DNA from: Phoronis australis
Lineage: Eukaryota > Phoronida > Phoronidae
Length of the DNA: 62,000 nt
NCBI GenBank assembly: GCA_002633005.1
Contig: NMRA01000022.1
Coordinates: 867,357-929,356, forward strand
Reading direction: 5' to 3'
A program made the position numbers and the translations under genes. Of this stretch, positions 46,200-58,384 are shown one piece after another. Within the stretch, counting starts at the first letter, position 1; each line of letters starts with the position of its first letter. The notes beneath the pieces are model-generated. The model had not been told where the DNA came from. It did no database searches and saw only the letters and a program-made list of their open reading frames with translations.

Positions 46200-49100
46200 G
46201 ATAAAATTGTCACTGACCTTACAATACAAGCGTGCACGGTGAGTGTGCTGGAGCTCAGGTTGAGGACGCATTGATACATGTATAATCAAATGGCGTTTGT
46301 AGATTGCTTTGCATCAATAACAACTGCAGTGTTACTTCAAAATTTGATATCTTTGCCAATATGTGGGTTCTCTCCAATTGCTCCTTTTTCCATTTTAAGT
46401 AACTCTCGTGGGAATTGTTTCAAACAACGTTTTAGATAACTGACCAACCGAAGCAGTGATCGACATATGAGCAAAAGCCTAACCATATCCGGACATTATC
46501 ACATATTTAAGATCTAAATACCACGGTCAATAATTGTGAACTGTTTGGGGAGACTACATCGGAAAACGTAGTGAAAATGTCGCCTAAATTGCATTTCACG
46601 GAATCTATGTTTATTTTTTATTATCATGAGGAAGTGATTACGAACCACGAGGTCACAATACTTACTAAGAAGCACTAATTTGTTAGGAGTGTGTGCGGAA
46701 GTCACTTGCGGTTGATAACGTAATCCACTGAATCACAACGTTTTTCACATTGCTTACTCTTTCGCTTTAAAGATACACTTTGGTTTTGTTTAAATTCCTG
46801 AAACTAAAGTTAATTCAATTAAGTTAAAAATCATGCCCAAGTTATACTCTTTCAACTTGACGCTAACCTTTTGTCAAGACATTCAGAATATTTATAACTT
46901 AGTTTTTGAATTTCTGGCGGCACTCGCCGATATAATGACCGGCGAAGTGAATATCAATAACCACCAGTTCTCGTGATTTAGAAGATTTAATGTACAACGC
47001 AACTCAAAAGGTGCCTTTTAAACAATCTCTGATATAATAATCGTATAAATGTATTTGTTAGGTGACGTGTGTAAGAAGAAAACATAATATCCTGGGCCCG
47101 TGGTCTTTAATCGAAACGAGACTCAAAGATTGAACAATTGCATGTCACGCAATTCTGTTCAGAACTTCCGGAATGAGCAATGATTTATGACAGGCGTTAC
47201 GTGAACCTCTGTCTGAGCGTGACCCGAGTAATTCATGTTTAAGTACATCCCCATCCTATGTCCATACTGACACATTCATAGCTATACACACATATTTATA
47301 ATATAAATGTATTCACACGTAAGTTATCTTTTGATTGCTTCGTGTTTTAGTTGGAGCACCTGACATTTTACAACTCGATAAGCCAATTTTACAGACATTC
47401 GATTTTGTCTTCTTTCCGGCGGGTGGCTCCTGAACACCGGAAGTTTCCAGACAATTGGTGAAGCCGGAAATGGCACCAAGAAAGTCTACATGTACTGTAC
47501 AGTACTAGAACACTAGAACACTCAACCAGATGCAGATTGAACTGAGTTGCAAACAAAATTTTTGGCAACGCCAGCCTGTGTTGCGTTACGTGAAGCAAGC
47601 TCCTACGAGTTTGACGAGATCACGCAAATATTTGCATGCACTAGGCCAACAGAGGCGGAGCACGTCATCACACTAACTTTCACTCACGCGAATGTATTGC
47701 GTTACAGAACGGGGCACCAAGTCTCTTACCTTCGCTGAAGTTATTAAGTCAGGAAACCTATACGACGTTTCACCGCAGACACCATCAGTCGACAATGAGG
47801 ACTTGACTAAAACTGTGGTGAGACCAGGAAGTCGTTAACGCCTTTTAAGATGTACCAAATCTGAGTAAAATGCTATACAGGGTGTCACAAAAGTGTTAAA
47901 AGGATAATATATCCTGTTTTGGGATATTCCGGTCTATCCTCGTTCTGTCCCCTGCTCATGCCCCATATGTCAGTCTTATTTGAGTGATCCAAACAGGATT
48001 CTACTAAAACCACTTACTCATAGGATTATAAATTAGAGTTTGTTGTTATTGGTCGGTGCGTGGTCTTTCTTCACAGCTGTTACATAACTCGTCACGCTTG
48101 CCAGTTTAGAACATTTTGTACGAAGTTCTCAGATTTGCTCTAAACTTAAGGGAGTTATGGGGCATTGTTCTAAAGGTGTAGATGCGAAAGTCATTATTGA
48201 CAGATGTCAACAGCTAGGCCTAAACCGCATTCAATGTACTTCTTACAAAAATGTTCTACGTATGAGTATCAACAGATCAATGAATTTTGTAACCGATGTC
48301 GAAACCTACCACACGGTCTATGTTTTGAATTATTTAATGATTTATCCAACAACTTGCTAATGGGGCTGCAATATGGGGGTTTAAAGAGAATGAAATTCTG
48401 TAAAATGGTGCTTGGTGTGAGCACTTAGTTGTTCCAATGCAGGCGTATTAAGTAAATGCGGGCGTTATCCACTGTTTACAAAACATTTTGTCACGTCTAC
48501 GTAATGTTGGTTTAAGATACTGAAATTGTCGTCAAGCAAGTACGTCCGAGCTGTGTATGGCATGATATTTATTATTGGCAGTAACTGGGCTTCCTCAGTC
48601 AGATCGCTTTTGTCCAAGTAGGGTTCATATCAAGTGTGGATAAATCAAGATGCGACATTTGAACTAACTTTTTTAAAACAATTTTCCCAGAGAGTGATTG
48701 ACTGTTATCTATAAGGTTAGGAAGTTGACATTCATGAAAACCACAAATTGTTCTATTTTCAATCTTTCACACTTAATTATTCTTCAGAGGAATACTTTCA
48801 GTTTAAACTACCTCGTCATTATATACAAAATTTCGCAAGGTTTCGTTGTGCGAAACACAAATTGAAAGTGGAAATAGGAAGGCACAACAAAATAGATTGC
48901 TGTAAGAGAATTTGAGTTTTCTGTGATATGAGCTACGTTGAAGACGAACTGCACTTTTTGTTGGTCTGTAATGCTTATACAAACCTCCTTCAGCAATATG
49001 TGAATGTAAATTTTGATAACCATAACCATATGTCATATACTTCAACAAGATTAGGACGACTCCTGGTGCAAACATTGTAAATCTCTTATATTTAGCCACA

Positions 49101-49535
49101 GTGTGTAAAGAAACATTGTTTAACTCGATGTTTCGTATTTAACTATGCTTGTATATATGTCTGTTATTGTACTTTGGGCCTCTGGTCTAGAATGCAATGA
49201 AGTATGGACACTATACCAAGGAATAGTTTAACTGTGAACTAAATAATGTGCTCTTCTTTTTCTTTGAATCTCAAAGTGAGCTTTCCTTTACGCAGAAATA
49301 AGAAAAAGTCGCACAATTGACTTTAATTAGTTGCGACATGCCAATCAAGCTAATAATTCCTGGAACCTGTAAGCAAATGGGATGGTGCGTCTTCTATATC
49401 CCGCAAACACTGGCTACAAACGAAAGTGTTACGATGGACTATGTATTGGTTACTTGCACTGCAGATGAACGACACACATGGAGAATGAATGAGAAAAAAG
49501 TGCCCGTCGCTGACACAAAACGTGCAACAATCTCC
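46200..49535. other. Intergenic, no gene recognised
   Basis: Only frames below 100 codons without motifs. The region 48803-49099 has two overlapping minus-strand frames of 98 and 73 codons that contradict one another. No repeat or RNA gene was recognised. Confidence 0.4.
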
Positions 49536-50695
49536 ACGATCAGCGAAGTTTACTTCTGGATCTGCACGTGTGAGCTCCCTCATTACGTTACACGAATATA
49601 TTCATTTTAATTCATTTTATTTGAAGGGACAATCTCGGCGAGAAAAGTATTTTTTCAGAAATAAGCAGTGATGCGAAATCGACCCGGCTACCTATGTTAC
49701 CGCTCTGCCTTTAAGCCATATACAATGGGCTATAAAGAATAGTATTTAGCGTGTTTAAATGGTAAAGACAAAGGTCCTGATTTCAGTGAATGTTTGGCAC
49801 ACAGCGACGAGAATTGTCAACTTTTTATAAAATCACAAAACCACAGTGGACTTTCTTGTTTTATAGCCCTGGTCAAAGCCAATACCTTTCCAAAAATCAG
49901 TCATCCAACAATAGTCACAAAAAATGCGTCTTTCGAACAATAAACCCGACATAATGTTCGTTTAATATACTGTCTAATGTTCATTAACAATTAATGTCGA
50001 ATACATGTGGGTCATCGAGGACATCCCAAGATACTTTCTGATTCCTAACACTGAACCACTAGTTGACAGTTGGACGCTAAACAAACTGCGCAGAGCTACG
50101 TTTCACCACCATCACGTGAAAGTGCTATGAGTTAGCTAAAAGAGTACCCAAGGGACACCATAGACGGGTAGGAATACTCATTCTGCGGTACGTAATAAAA
50201 GAATTTTGCTATTACGAACTGTCCAAAGAAGTTAATGGGAAAAGAAATGAAGAAGTTAATGGGAAAAGAAATGAATTAGTCAGAACTGAGTTGCTCAGTC
50301 GATGAGAAAAGAACCTTCAGTTCGTTAGGCAAATTGCATTGAAGAGAAAAGAATTTTGCTAAATGAGAATTCCCATGAGCACAGTAACGGAAGAATATTA
50401 GAAACCCCGGTCAGAATTGCAGAAAGAACAGACATGTTTCAGTTTTCGCACGAAACGCGACCAGTTGGGTAGCTCCAACACCAGTATAATTCAGTTATTT
50501 TCCATTAAAGCTGATGCGTCAAGGGGAAACGCTCGTGATAAAACTGCCAGTGGCAGATCTACGTTTTCAGTAAGGGGGGAGGGGGTTAGGATTCGTGCGA
50601 ATCCGAAGCTCGTAGAGCCGAGCGGGGGGAGGTCGGGAGGGGCTTCCTCTCTCGAAACCCTCTCCCGTGTAAGATTTTTTTTGGTTTTTGTAGCT
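49536..50695 (+). repeat. Tandem duplication, copy 1
   Basis: Starts ACGATCAGCGAAGTTTACTT and is nearly identical to 50705-51835 throughout, with period 1169 bp. It includes a dispersed-repeat copy (49740-49980), a local doubling of GAAGTTAATGGGAAAAGAAAT (50231-50272; only once in copy 2), and a truncated copy of the inverted-repeat element at its right end. It ends TTTTTGTAGCT immediately before a single N at 50696. Confidence 0.95.
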
Positions 50696-50696
50696 N
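50696..50696. other. Single N at the duplication junction
   Basis: One unresolved base followed by GACACTAT and then the second copy of the duplication. An N exactly at the join is what scaffolding of two overlapping or allelic contigs would leave. Confidence 0.9.
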
Positions 50697-50704
50697 GACA
50701 CTAT

Positions 50705-51835
50705 ACGATCAGCGAAGTTTACTTCTGGATATGCACGTGTGAGCTCCCTCATTACGTTACACGAATATATTCATTTTAATTCATTTTATTTGAAGGGACA
50801 ATCTCGGCGAGAAAAGTATTTTTTCAGAAATAAGCAGTGATGCGAAATCGACACGGCTACCTACGTTACCGCTCTGCCTTTAAGCCATATACAATGGGCT
50901 ATAAAGAATAGTATTTAGCGTGTTTAAATGGTAAAGACAAAGGTCCTGATTTCAGTGAATGTTTGGCACACGGCGACGAGAATTGTCAACTTTTTATAAA
51001 ATCACAAAAACACAGTGGACTTTCTTGTTTTATAGCTCTGGTCAAAGCCAATACATTTCCAAAAATCTGTCATCCAACAATAGTCACAAAAATGCGTCTT
51101 TCGAACAATAAACCCGACATAATGTTCGTTTAATATACTGTCTAATGTTCATTAACAATTAATGTCGAATACATGTGGGTCATCGATGACATCCCAAGAT
51201 ACTTTCTGATTCCGAACACTGAACCACTAGTTGACAGTTGGACGCTAAACAAACTGCGCAGAGCTAGGTTTCTCCACCATCACGTGAAAGTGCTATGAGT
51301 TAGCTTATAGAGTACCCAAGGGACACCATAGACGGGTAGGAATACTCATTCTGCGGTACGTAATAAAAGAATTTTGCTATTACGATCTGTCCAAAGAAGT
51401 TAATAGGAAAAGAAATGAATTAGTCAGAACTGAGTTGCTCAGTCGATGAGAAAAGAACCTTCAGTTCGTTAGGCAAATTGCATTGAAGAGAAAAGAATTT
51501 TGCTAAATGAGAATTCCCACGAGCACAGTAACGGAAGAATATTAGAAACCCCGGTCAGAATTGCAGAAAGAACAGACATGTTTCAGTTTTCGCACGAAAC
51601 GCGACCAGTTGGGTAGCTCCAACACCAGTATAATTCAGTTATTTTCCATTAAAGCTGATGCATCAAGGGTAAACGCACGTGATAAAACTGCCAGTGGCAG
51701 ATCTACGTTTTCAGTAAGGGGGGGGTTAGGATTCGTGCGAATCCGAAGCTCGTAGAGCCGAGCGGGGGGAGGTCGGGAGGGGCTTCCTCTCTCGAAACCC
51801 TCTCCCGTGTAAGATTTTTTTTGGTTTTTGTAGCT
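50705..51835 (+). repeat. Tandem duplication, copy 2
   Basis: Repeats copy 1 with scattered substitutions and small indels, ending TTTTTGTAGCT at 51835. After that it continues into the rest of the inverted-repeat element that copy 1 lacks. The short frames that appear twice (for example one beginning MQKEQTCFSFRTKRDQLGSS, at 50417 and 51561) follow from the duplication and look noncoding. Confidence 0.95.
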
Positions 51836-51941
51836 ATTTCGTTTTCCTGGCGACGTTTCTTTTAAATTTTTATTTTTGATCCTGTCTCGGGGGAGGGGGG
51901 GGGGACAAAAACCCCTGAACCCCCTTCGTAGATCGGCCTCT
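51691..51941. mobile_element. Inverted-repeat element with 5 bp direct repeats, copy A
   Basis: Begins CCAGTGGCAGATCTACG and ends CGTAGATCGGCCTCT, imperfect inverted repeats. The pentamer AACTG flanks both sides (51686-51690 and 51942-51946). The interior holds GATTCGTGCGAATC, a G-rich stretch, CGTTTTCCTGGCGACG and a G-tract. It is noncoding. It is full length only in copy 2 of the duplication. Confidence 0.65.
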
Positions 51942-51946
51942 AACTG

Positions 51947-53640
51947 TTCTATGTTTTCTACTTTAGAAATAATGTTCAACTTGAAGGTAGGGTGTAGTGT
52001 TGAACTGGAGTGGTACTCATCATGTAGCCGAGCTCGCGAAGGCTCTAATAGGCTAGGCTGTATGGAGTCAGGAAAGAAAATACTCCTCGTAGGTGGTCGT
52101 TTTTGTGGCATTACTTCCATGCTTCGAAAGAGAATTTGGAATTTCTAAACTATACAAATAGCATTGTTACTTCCTAGACCGAGACCCAGTGAAAGAGCAT
52201 CGATAATTCTCATAATGAGTTTCATATTTCAAAAATTCAATACTTCGAAAGATAGCATACCACACTTCGATCTGCATAGTGGGAATAACCCTCTTCTTCT
52301 AGCTCGACCGGATCCGAGGAAATTCCCTCCAAAACTGCTCTTTCGCATATCACCCGAGTAGGGTATAGAAGAACATCTCTCGTGCTAAGCTGGATAAGGG
52401 AGCACGTGCCCACGAGCTGGATTTGGGACGAGAAGACAAAGTTAGACACGAGACAACTTCCAATTTGGCCCTGCGAGTACCCCGACTTCGCATAGAGAGA
52501 TGGCTGTGGGATTGCCGCCAGACCTGGCATGCGGCCGGAGTACTTCCCGCTATGGGAATTACCAGCCTTGAAGACATGCCCGATCATCTGCGGGTTCAGT
52601 ATAGTGATTCTCGATGTGTTACTCGAGCCCAAAATTGTAACAAATCGGGCAAAAACGTGTGCCCAGATTTGTTACAATTACTACTTACAGATTGGGACCT
52701 ATTTAGAGCATTTAATGGGCCCACTACATTTACCAATTCTACTACAGGTTGTTTATAACAAGTGAATGAAGCAATTTGGCTATACGTCCTTGATCAAAGA
52801 CTTCGGTATTTTGTTATGTAATTTTAATTTTTAACAAAACCATTTAAAATGTTTTTTTAAAGTTCATCCCCTCAAAACCAGAGAGCCTATACAACAGTAA
52901 CGACTCGGGGCTGAGTTATGGAGGCATTTGACTATATGGGGTTTTAGCACGGCGGCAAAATCGGGATAGGGCATATTTGGTATGGATCCGAAAAAATAAT
53001 CCAGTTCCGTTCCTGGAACACTGCCTCCCGGTTGCAAGGGTACTACTCCCATAAACCTAGCCTGTTCAGGAAAGGTTCTGTACAGCTCAGCTGAATGTTT
53101 GACCAAATTAACCTAAAAAGAATACCTTGGGGAGGATTTCATGTTGTCAAAATGTATACCAATCCTTTTGAAACCAACATTTTATTTAAAACTTCCCTCT
53201 CTATAGTTTTAGAATTTAGAACTCTTTCGTAAGTAATTTCGTCAAGAAAGACGCGTTTTGGGAGGGAAACTGGTCATCCATCTGAGTTGCACGTCCTGTA
53301 TACCTCTTCTATTGGAGTAGCCCCCAGGTGAACTCTCAGCGTTCATAATCCAAAAATAGAACATGCGTCAGACATGTGACCTTTTGAGTATTTTTATGAC
53401 GTCATAATGTAAACTTCGGCTCATGAAAAGAGCCACGAAGCTGGAGACTAACTTACACTTAATTATTACATAACCAATATACTAATGCATGGAAAATAAC
53501 ATTTAAAAATTTTCAAATACCACGTCGAATAGACCAAAATTTATCCATTATCAAAACGTCACCTGTAGGCGTTACGTTGCATTATGGGTAAATTGTATTT
53601 AAATACGTTATGACCTAATTTTATCTACCTGCATTCATCA
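51947..53640. other. Unassigned region with several short frames
   Basis: Frames of 131 codons (minus, 52237-52632), 111 codons (plus, 52423-52758) and 80 codons (minus, 52864-53106; contains GVVPLQPGGSVPGTELDYFF) overlap or adjoin. I recognise no domain in any of them. They could be decayed transposon coding sequence or lone exons; no splice pattern decides between these. Confidence 0.3.
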
Positions 53641-56325
53641 GGACAACGCTATCGATGTTTGTAGTTTAAACGACCGAAACATTCGACTAATTAACGACAC
53701 CGATGTCACTGTTCTAGTCCCTGAGGAAGTAAAACCACTTAAGCTGACGTAATGCCGGCAAAAGATTTCGACGAAGCGAGGTGGAATGAAGATAGTCGAA
53801 TTGAATTCGTGCCTGAAGACCGAGGGTACTACGCTCTCGGAATAATCGAGGCAATTTACATAGGTAAGCTGGGGTGACGTTCTCGCTTCGCCCAGTAGTG
53901 TTGCGCCCATTTTGATTTTTTGATGTTAATAATATGATTATCTTGCTCTCGGTGTGTTTATGCGAACAATGTCTCATACTCTATGATTACCTTAGGTTTA
54001 TTAATACCTGTGGTATAAACCAGTGATGGCAGCTATTACCAGTGAGAGCCCAGTGCCAGTGGTCACATATTTCATGTGGTTAACTGTCGTTATTTTAATT
54101 AAACACTACCTTAAGGACTCAACCATGCATTTTGTATGTGTCTTTCCATTCCCTTAATCATGTTTCTCCCCCTTGTTGAAATAATGTCAACGCACTGTCA
54201 GCATCTGAACGATAAGTGAACCACCGAACATACCGATGCCGACTGAGTACGTTATGCAATCGGTAGACATATTTGTTTGGCTTGTTTACCAATCTGTTGT
54301 TTGACAGTGTCATTGGTACGCGTGAACATACCTGTGAGTGATCAATCGGAGATTGTTGAGGTCCATCGAACCCCAGTCCCGTACGCTTGAGTGGATATCA
54401 CGAGTATTGAAAAACATGGTTTGTCATGAATCTTCACAACATGTCAAGAGTGTTTTCCGGGGGGGGGGGTACTCGACTAAATTTTGAATGGGTGTGTTTT
54501 TTGCTGATATGTTGGAACACCCGCTCGTTTACAGAATGGACAAGATAAAACCCACCCTTTTAGACAATAAAATAGATTACTGGATATCCATGTTGCTGGG
54601 AGCTATTATAGAAAGCTCGAATTTTTCCAAAACATTACCTTCGTATAGGGGCTTGAAAGGGACATTATGGGGCTTACTGCAGAACAATTGCATTTTTGTA
54701 AATATTTTTGAATCGAAAAGACTTCTGTGGTTGCATGAAACATTCACAAATGGGGGGTCGACTAAGTTCCCAAAACTCTTTGCGTTTTTGTGTCATCATA
54801 GGTGTAAATTTTTTTTCATCATTTCGTATTTAATATGAGCTTCTCCTTGACGACTAATGACATTTCCTAACAATTTAATGTACTAAAAACTGGACGCTGA
54901 GTCCAACAAAAAATGGGATTAGTTCTTAATTTAGGGTCGTTGCAAATTTATTTTCGATAAAATTGAGAATTAAACGTAAAGTTCACTCTCTGCTTACATC
55001 AAAGCCAAACATTGACTTAGCGTAAGAAAGGACAATCGGTGTTTTCATAAGTTCCTAAATAGACAGTAGATATACCTACATAAAACACGGGATATACTTG
55101 GCACTGTTTCATGTAATCGACACTTAAAGCTGTTATCCTTAACCAGAGTTATAAAAAACAAAATCCGTTGGCTTTGTGATGTTATTACAAATCGCAGTTA
55201 TCGCTGTTGTCCGCCAGATAAGATCGATGACTATGTAAGTGCCGTTCAGCTCCGCCAGCAGAGCTTTGCACTGCAACTGCTGAGGTTGCGGGCGCGATTC
55301 CTCGTTATGGCCGACCAATTTGCTTCCCTATTTTGTCGCTTAAACCATACAAAATGACTATTTATTGGACTAAAATTAAATGAACAACTAATTGGATTGT
55401 AATGTTTTTTTTTTCCTACAAACGTAAGAGTTCCAAAGTCACAAAACGAACCCTTTCGCAGGAGCAATCATAGACACTTTTCGTAGGTAACTAGGCCTCG
55501 AGAAAGTCATGCATCTGAACGTCACGTCCCGTATGTATGTCAATAATGTTCCCTCGTAGTCAGTCTCACAACTTCATGGTTTTGATAGAATTGACCCGTT
55601 CAGTTTCAAGTTATAGAACGTGCCTCGGAGCTCTCTCATGAGGAGGTGTTAGCGGAGACGTGCTTCCAACCCATGTAGATATTTTGCAGTTTTGACTTAT
55701 AAGATTTCTTTGATATTCTCATGTGATATCGGAGGTATAGTATGTGCACTGTCGGGTATCCATGACTCGGTACCCATGTACCCCACAGTTGCCCAGGTAT
55801 TGCGTTGGTGTGGATATTGACAGTTCGACCTCTAGCACCGACTGAATGTACAATTATTTTCTAATTAAGCAGTCCTATTTAAAGTAACATTATTGCCGAG
55901 AAAAGTGGTTCTCTGTAATCAGCCACAATTGAATCGACAGCCCCCACGGGCGCAGTCTAGGCCCTACACTACGAACATCATAATATTTAAGGGGTTGGCC
56001 CGGCTTTGAAATCAGTGAATGTCTGACAAATAACGCCAAGGATTACCAATTTGTAATAAAACCACAAAAATGAGCCAATTTTGGATTTTTATAGAAAGCT
56101 ATCTATCCCACCCTACACTAATCACAAACGCGTTTTTGGGGCGATAAAACCGCAAGTTCTTGAAATCCTTTCAAGTTTAACCGAATGAAATTGTAGATGC
56201 CATTTTCATGCTTTAAAGCCTGACAATAAATTGTTTTTTTAACATGAAATTCTGAGAACGCAAGCTACTGGCGACTTGATATTTCGTATTCCATCCAAAC
56301 GTACTTACTCTCAAAGCACACCTAG
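53641..56325. other. Intergenic, repeat fragments only
   Basis: No supported gene. A plus-strand frame at 54488-54838 (116 codons) lacks any motif. About 55250-55310 has a weak tRNA-like segment (GGCGCGATTCC), and 55990-56170 is a diverged copy of the dispersed repeat at 45870 and 49740. Confidence 0.4.
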
Positions 56326-56582
56326 CAGTGGCAGATCTAAGTTTTCAGTAAGGAGAGGGGTGGTTAGGATTCGTACGAATCCGAGGCGCGTAGCGCCGAG
56401 CACTGGGAAGGTCTCGAGGGGTGTTTCCCTTTCCCGTGTAAATTTTTTTTTTGTTTTTAGTAGCTGACTTCGTTTTCCTGGCGACATTTTTTCTTAATTT
56501 TTATTATTGACCCTGTCCCGATGGGGGGGGGGGTTGAACCCCCTGAANAACCCCCTGAACCCTCCCCGTAGATCCGCCTCTA
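56326..56582. mobile_element. Inverted-repeat element with 5 bp direct repeats, copy B
   Basis: Same family as 51691-51941: begins CAGTGGCAGATCTAAGTTTT and ends CGTAGATCCGCCTCTA. The pentamer CCTAG flanks both sides (56321-56325 and 56583-56587). The interior shares GATTCGTACGAATC and CGTTTTCCTGGCGACA. One N at 56548 sits between two copies of ACCCCCTGAA, a likely local assembly uncertainty. Confidence 0.65.
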
Positions 56583-56587
56583 CCTAG

Positions 56588-58384
56588 CCTCAGACATTAC
56601 AATCAACCAGTAACAGACGTCAGCCATAAAAGTCCCTCCCAAGCGTTAATATTTTCGACGGACGACATCTTTGTTGTGGAAAGGAAAACCCTAAACGATA
56701 CTCCGCTCGGCTATAGACCATAAGTATGTATGCAAAATGCCGTGACTCACGCTCCAAAGAAACGTAGATGTTCAAATTTGCCAAAATTGTCGAAAACCAA
56801 AAGCCTTGAAATTGGCCAGTAAAGGTAAAGTTTACACTTACCTGTAATTTAAGTCTTTTCAAATACACTGTGCAAACAAATCACCATGAAGTTGTCATGC
56901 AATTCTTATTGTGTTTATACCACTGACTTCTGATACACCCGTGAGCGTTTCATTTCCAGCTATTGTTGACTATATATGAAAATAAAATAACAGTAATGGA
57001 TCGACTGAAATGTTCCGATGTAATCGAATCCTTTTTCAACAGAAACAAAATACAAGGAAAAAATTGATTATAACCGAAAATTTCAGTTGATCCTTTGTTG
57101 TTTTATTTTCATATATTCTACGTTTCGTCAAGCAGTATTATCCTTCAGGGATTCTGGGTCACCTCGTTTAGTTTCAGATTTATTTTCTATTGTGTTCATT
57201 TTTTGATTTTACTATGAGAAAAAATATTAAAAACACAAACACAGTCGGGGAAACATGTTGACGTAATGATATTCTAATTACGATTTCAAGAGGATTCATT
57301 GTGGGGCAGTTTGGATGTTTCATGTCGTGGGATTTCAGTCACATTTGAAAAATACTGTAAATATATAGACGCTGAGGTTGGCCAGTAATGAAATATTGAA
57401 AAACACACATTGAACTATTGACGATGTAATTACGAGAAATCATGAAATGCCCCAATCTCATTTACAACAATTAACTTGCATACATTTATCACGTGTCATT
57501 AGTCAAACAAGTAATGGCATGCGTAGGTACAATGTACTAAGCTTTGCCGTTAAACGTCCTGAATGAGGTCACACCGGGTTAATGTGACTCCATTTACGAG
57601 GGACACTGTCTGACCTGCGCTCTTTGCACAAACCGTATTTTTCTATAAGGTTTCACTAATTCCACTCTAAGGTTTATCGTGGGGGATCCAAATCCATCGA
57701 GATCAACATTTTGTTGGACATCCAGCACACATTGATTTACGATCCATTCCGTATAAATGTAGTTTCGCTCAAAGTTTATAAATTTGAAAACAGCTTTGTT
57801 TTCAGTGATTACCGTAAATAAATATCACAGCTTATAATTATTCTTAAAGCTATATTTCGCTCCTGTTTATCTGGCTAAATACGAAAACAAAGTAGGCCTT
57901 TTATTCTCATGAAATCGGTCTTACAGTTTACCTCAACTTAAAAGGTTTAATTTCCTTTACAAACTAAAGTCAGAGAAAATGCGTACATGCGTCATTTTCA
58001 AATTCGCAATTTCAGGTTTGGCCAACCCGAGAAACGTTTACTGGGGTCGCAGATGGTTTCGATGTTGTTGGTTACGGATATAGAATCCTATCGCGATAAA
58101 GAATATTACGGGACCGATTCTATGACTGGTTTTGTTTGTTATTAATATAAAATCCTATTACGGTCAAGAGTTAGGAGACTGATTTTATGAGAGAGTAAAA
58201 GGCTGCGTAATGTAGTTTTGAACAGCTTTTTTCATGAATCAGAAAAATTCTGAAAATAATTTCCAGAAATTGTTTCTTATTTGTTTTTGAAGCAATATTT
58301 CCATTGTAACCTTGTAGGGTTTGAATTACACTTCAAGGACCTTATTTTTAAAATATATTCTCAATTTTCCCGTTGCTGTTACAG
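56588..58384. other. Presumed intron upstream of the CaaX-box gene
   Basis: No coding exon could be identified with confidence. A short ATG frame at about 57979 (MRTCVIFKFAISGLANPRNV) crosses an acceptor-like ATTTCAG but has no convincing donor in the phase required by the exon at 58385. The upstream exon or exons of that gene may lie here, further left, or be too short to see. Confidence 0.3.

Noticed and set aside
58321-58384. Extension of the CaaX protein to a start at 58321
   Set aside because: That codon is TTG, not ATG, and the 21 residues before the acceptor at 58384 read like intron translated through a pyrimidine tract. The exon start at 58385 explains the frame better.
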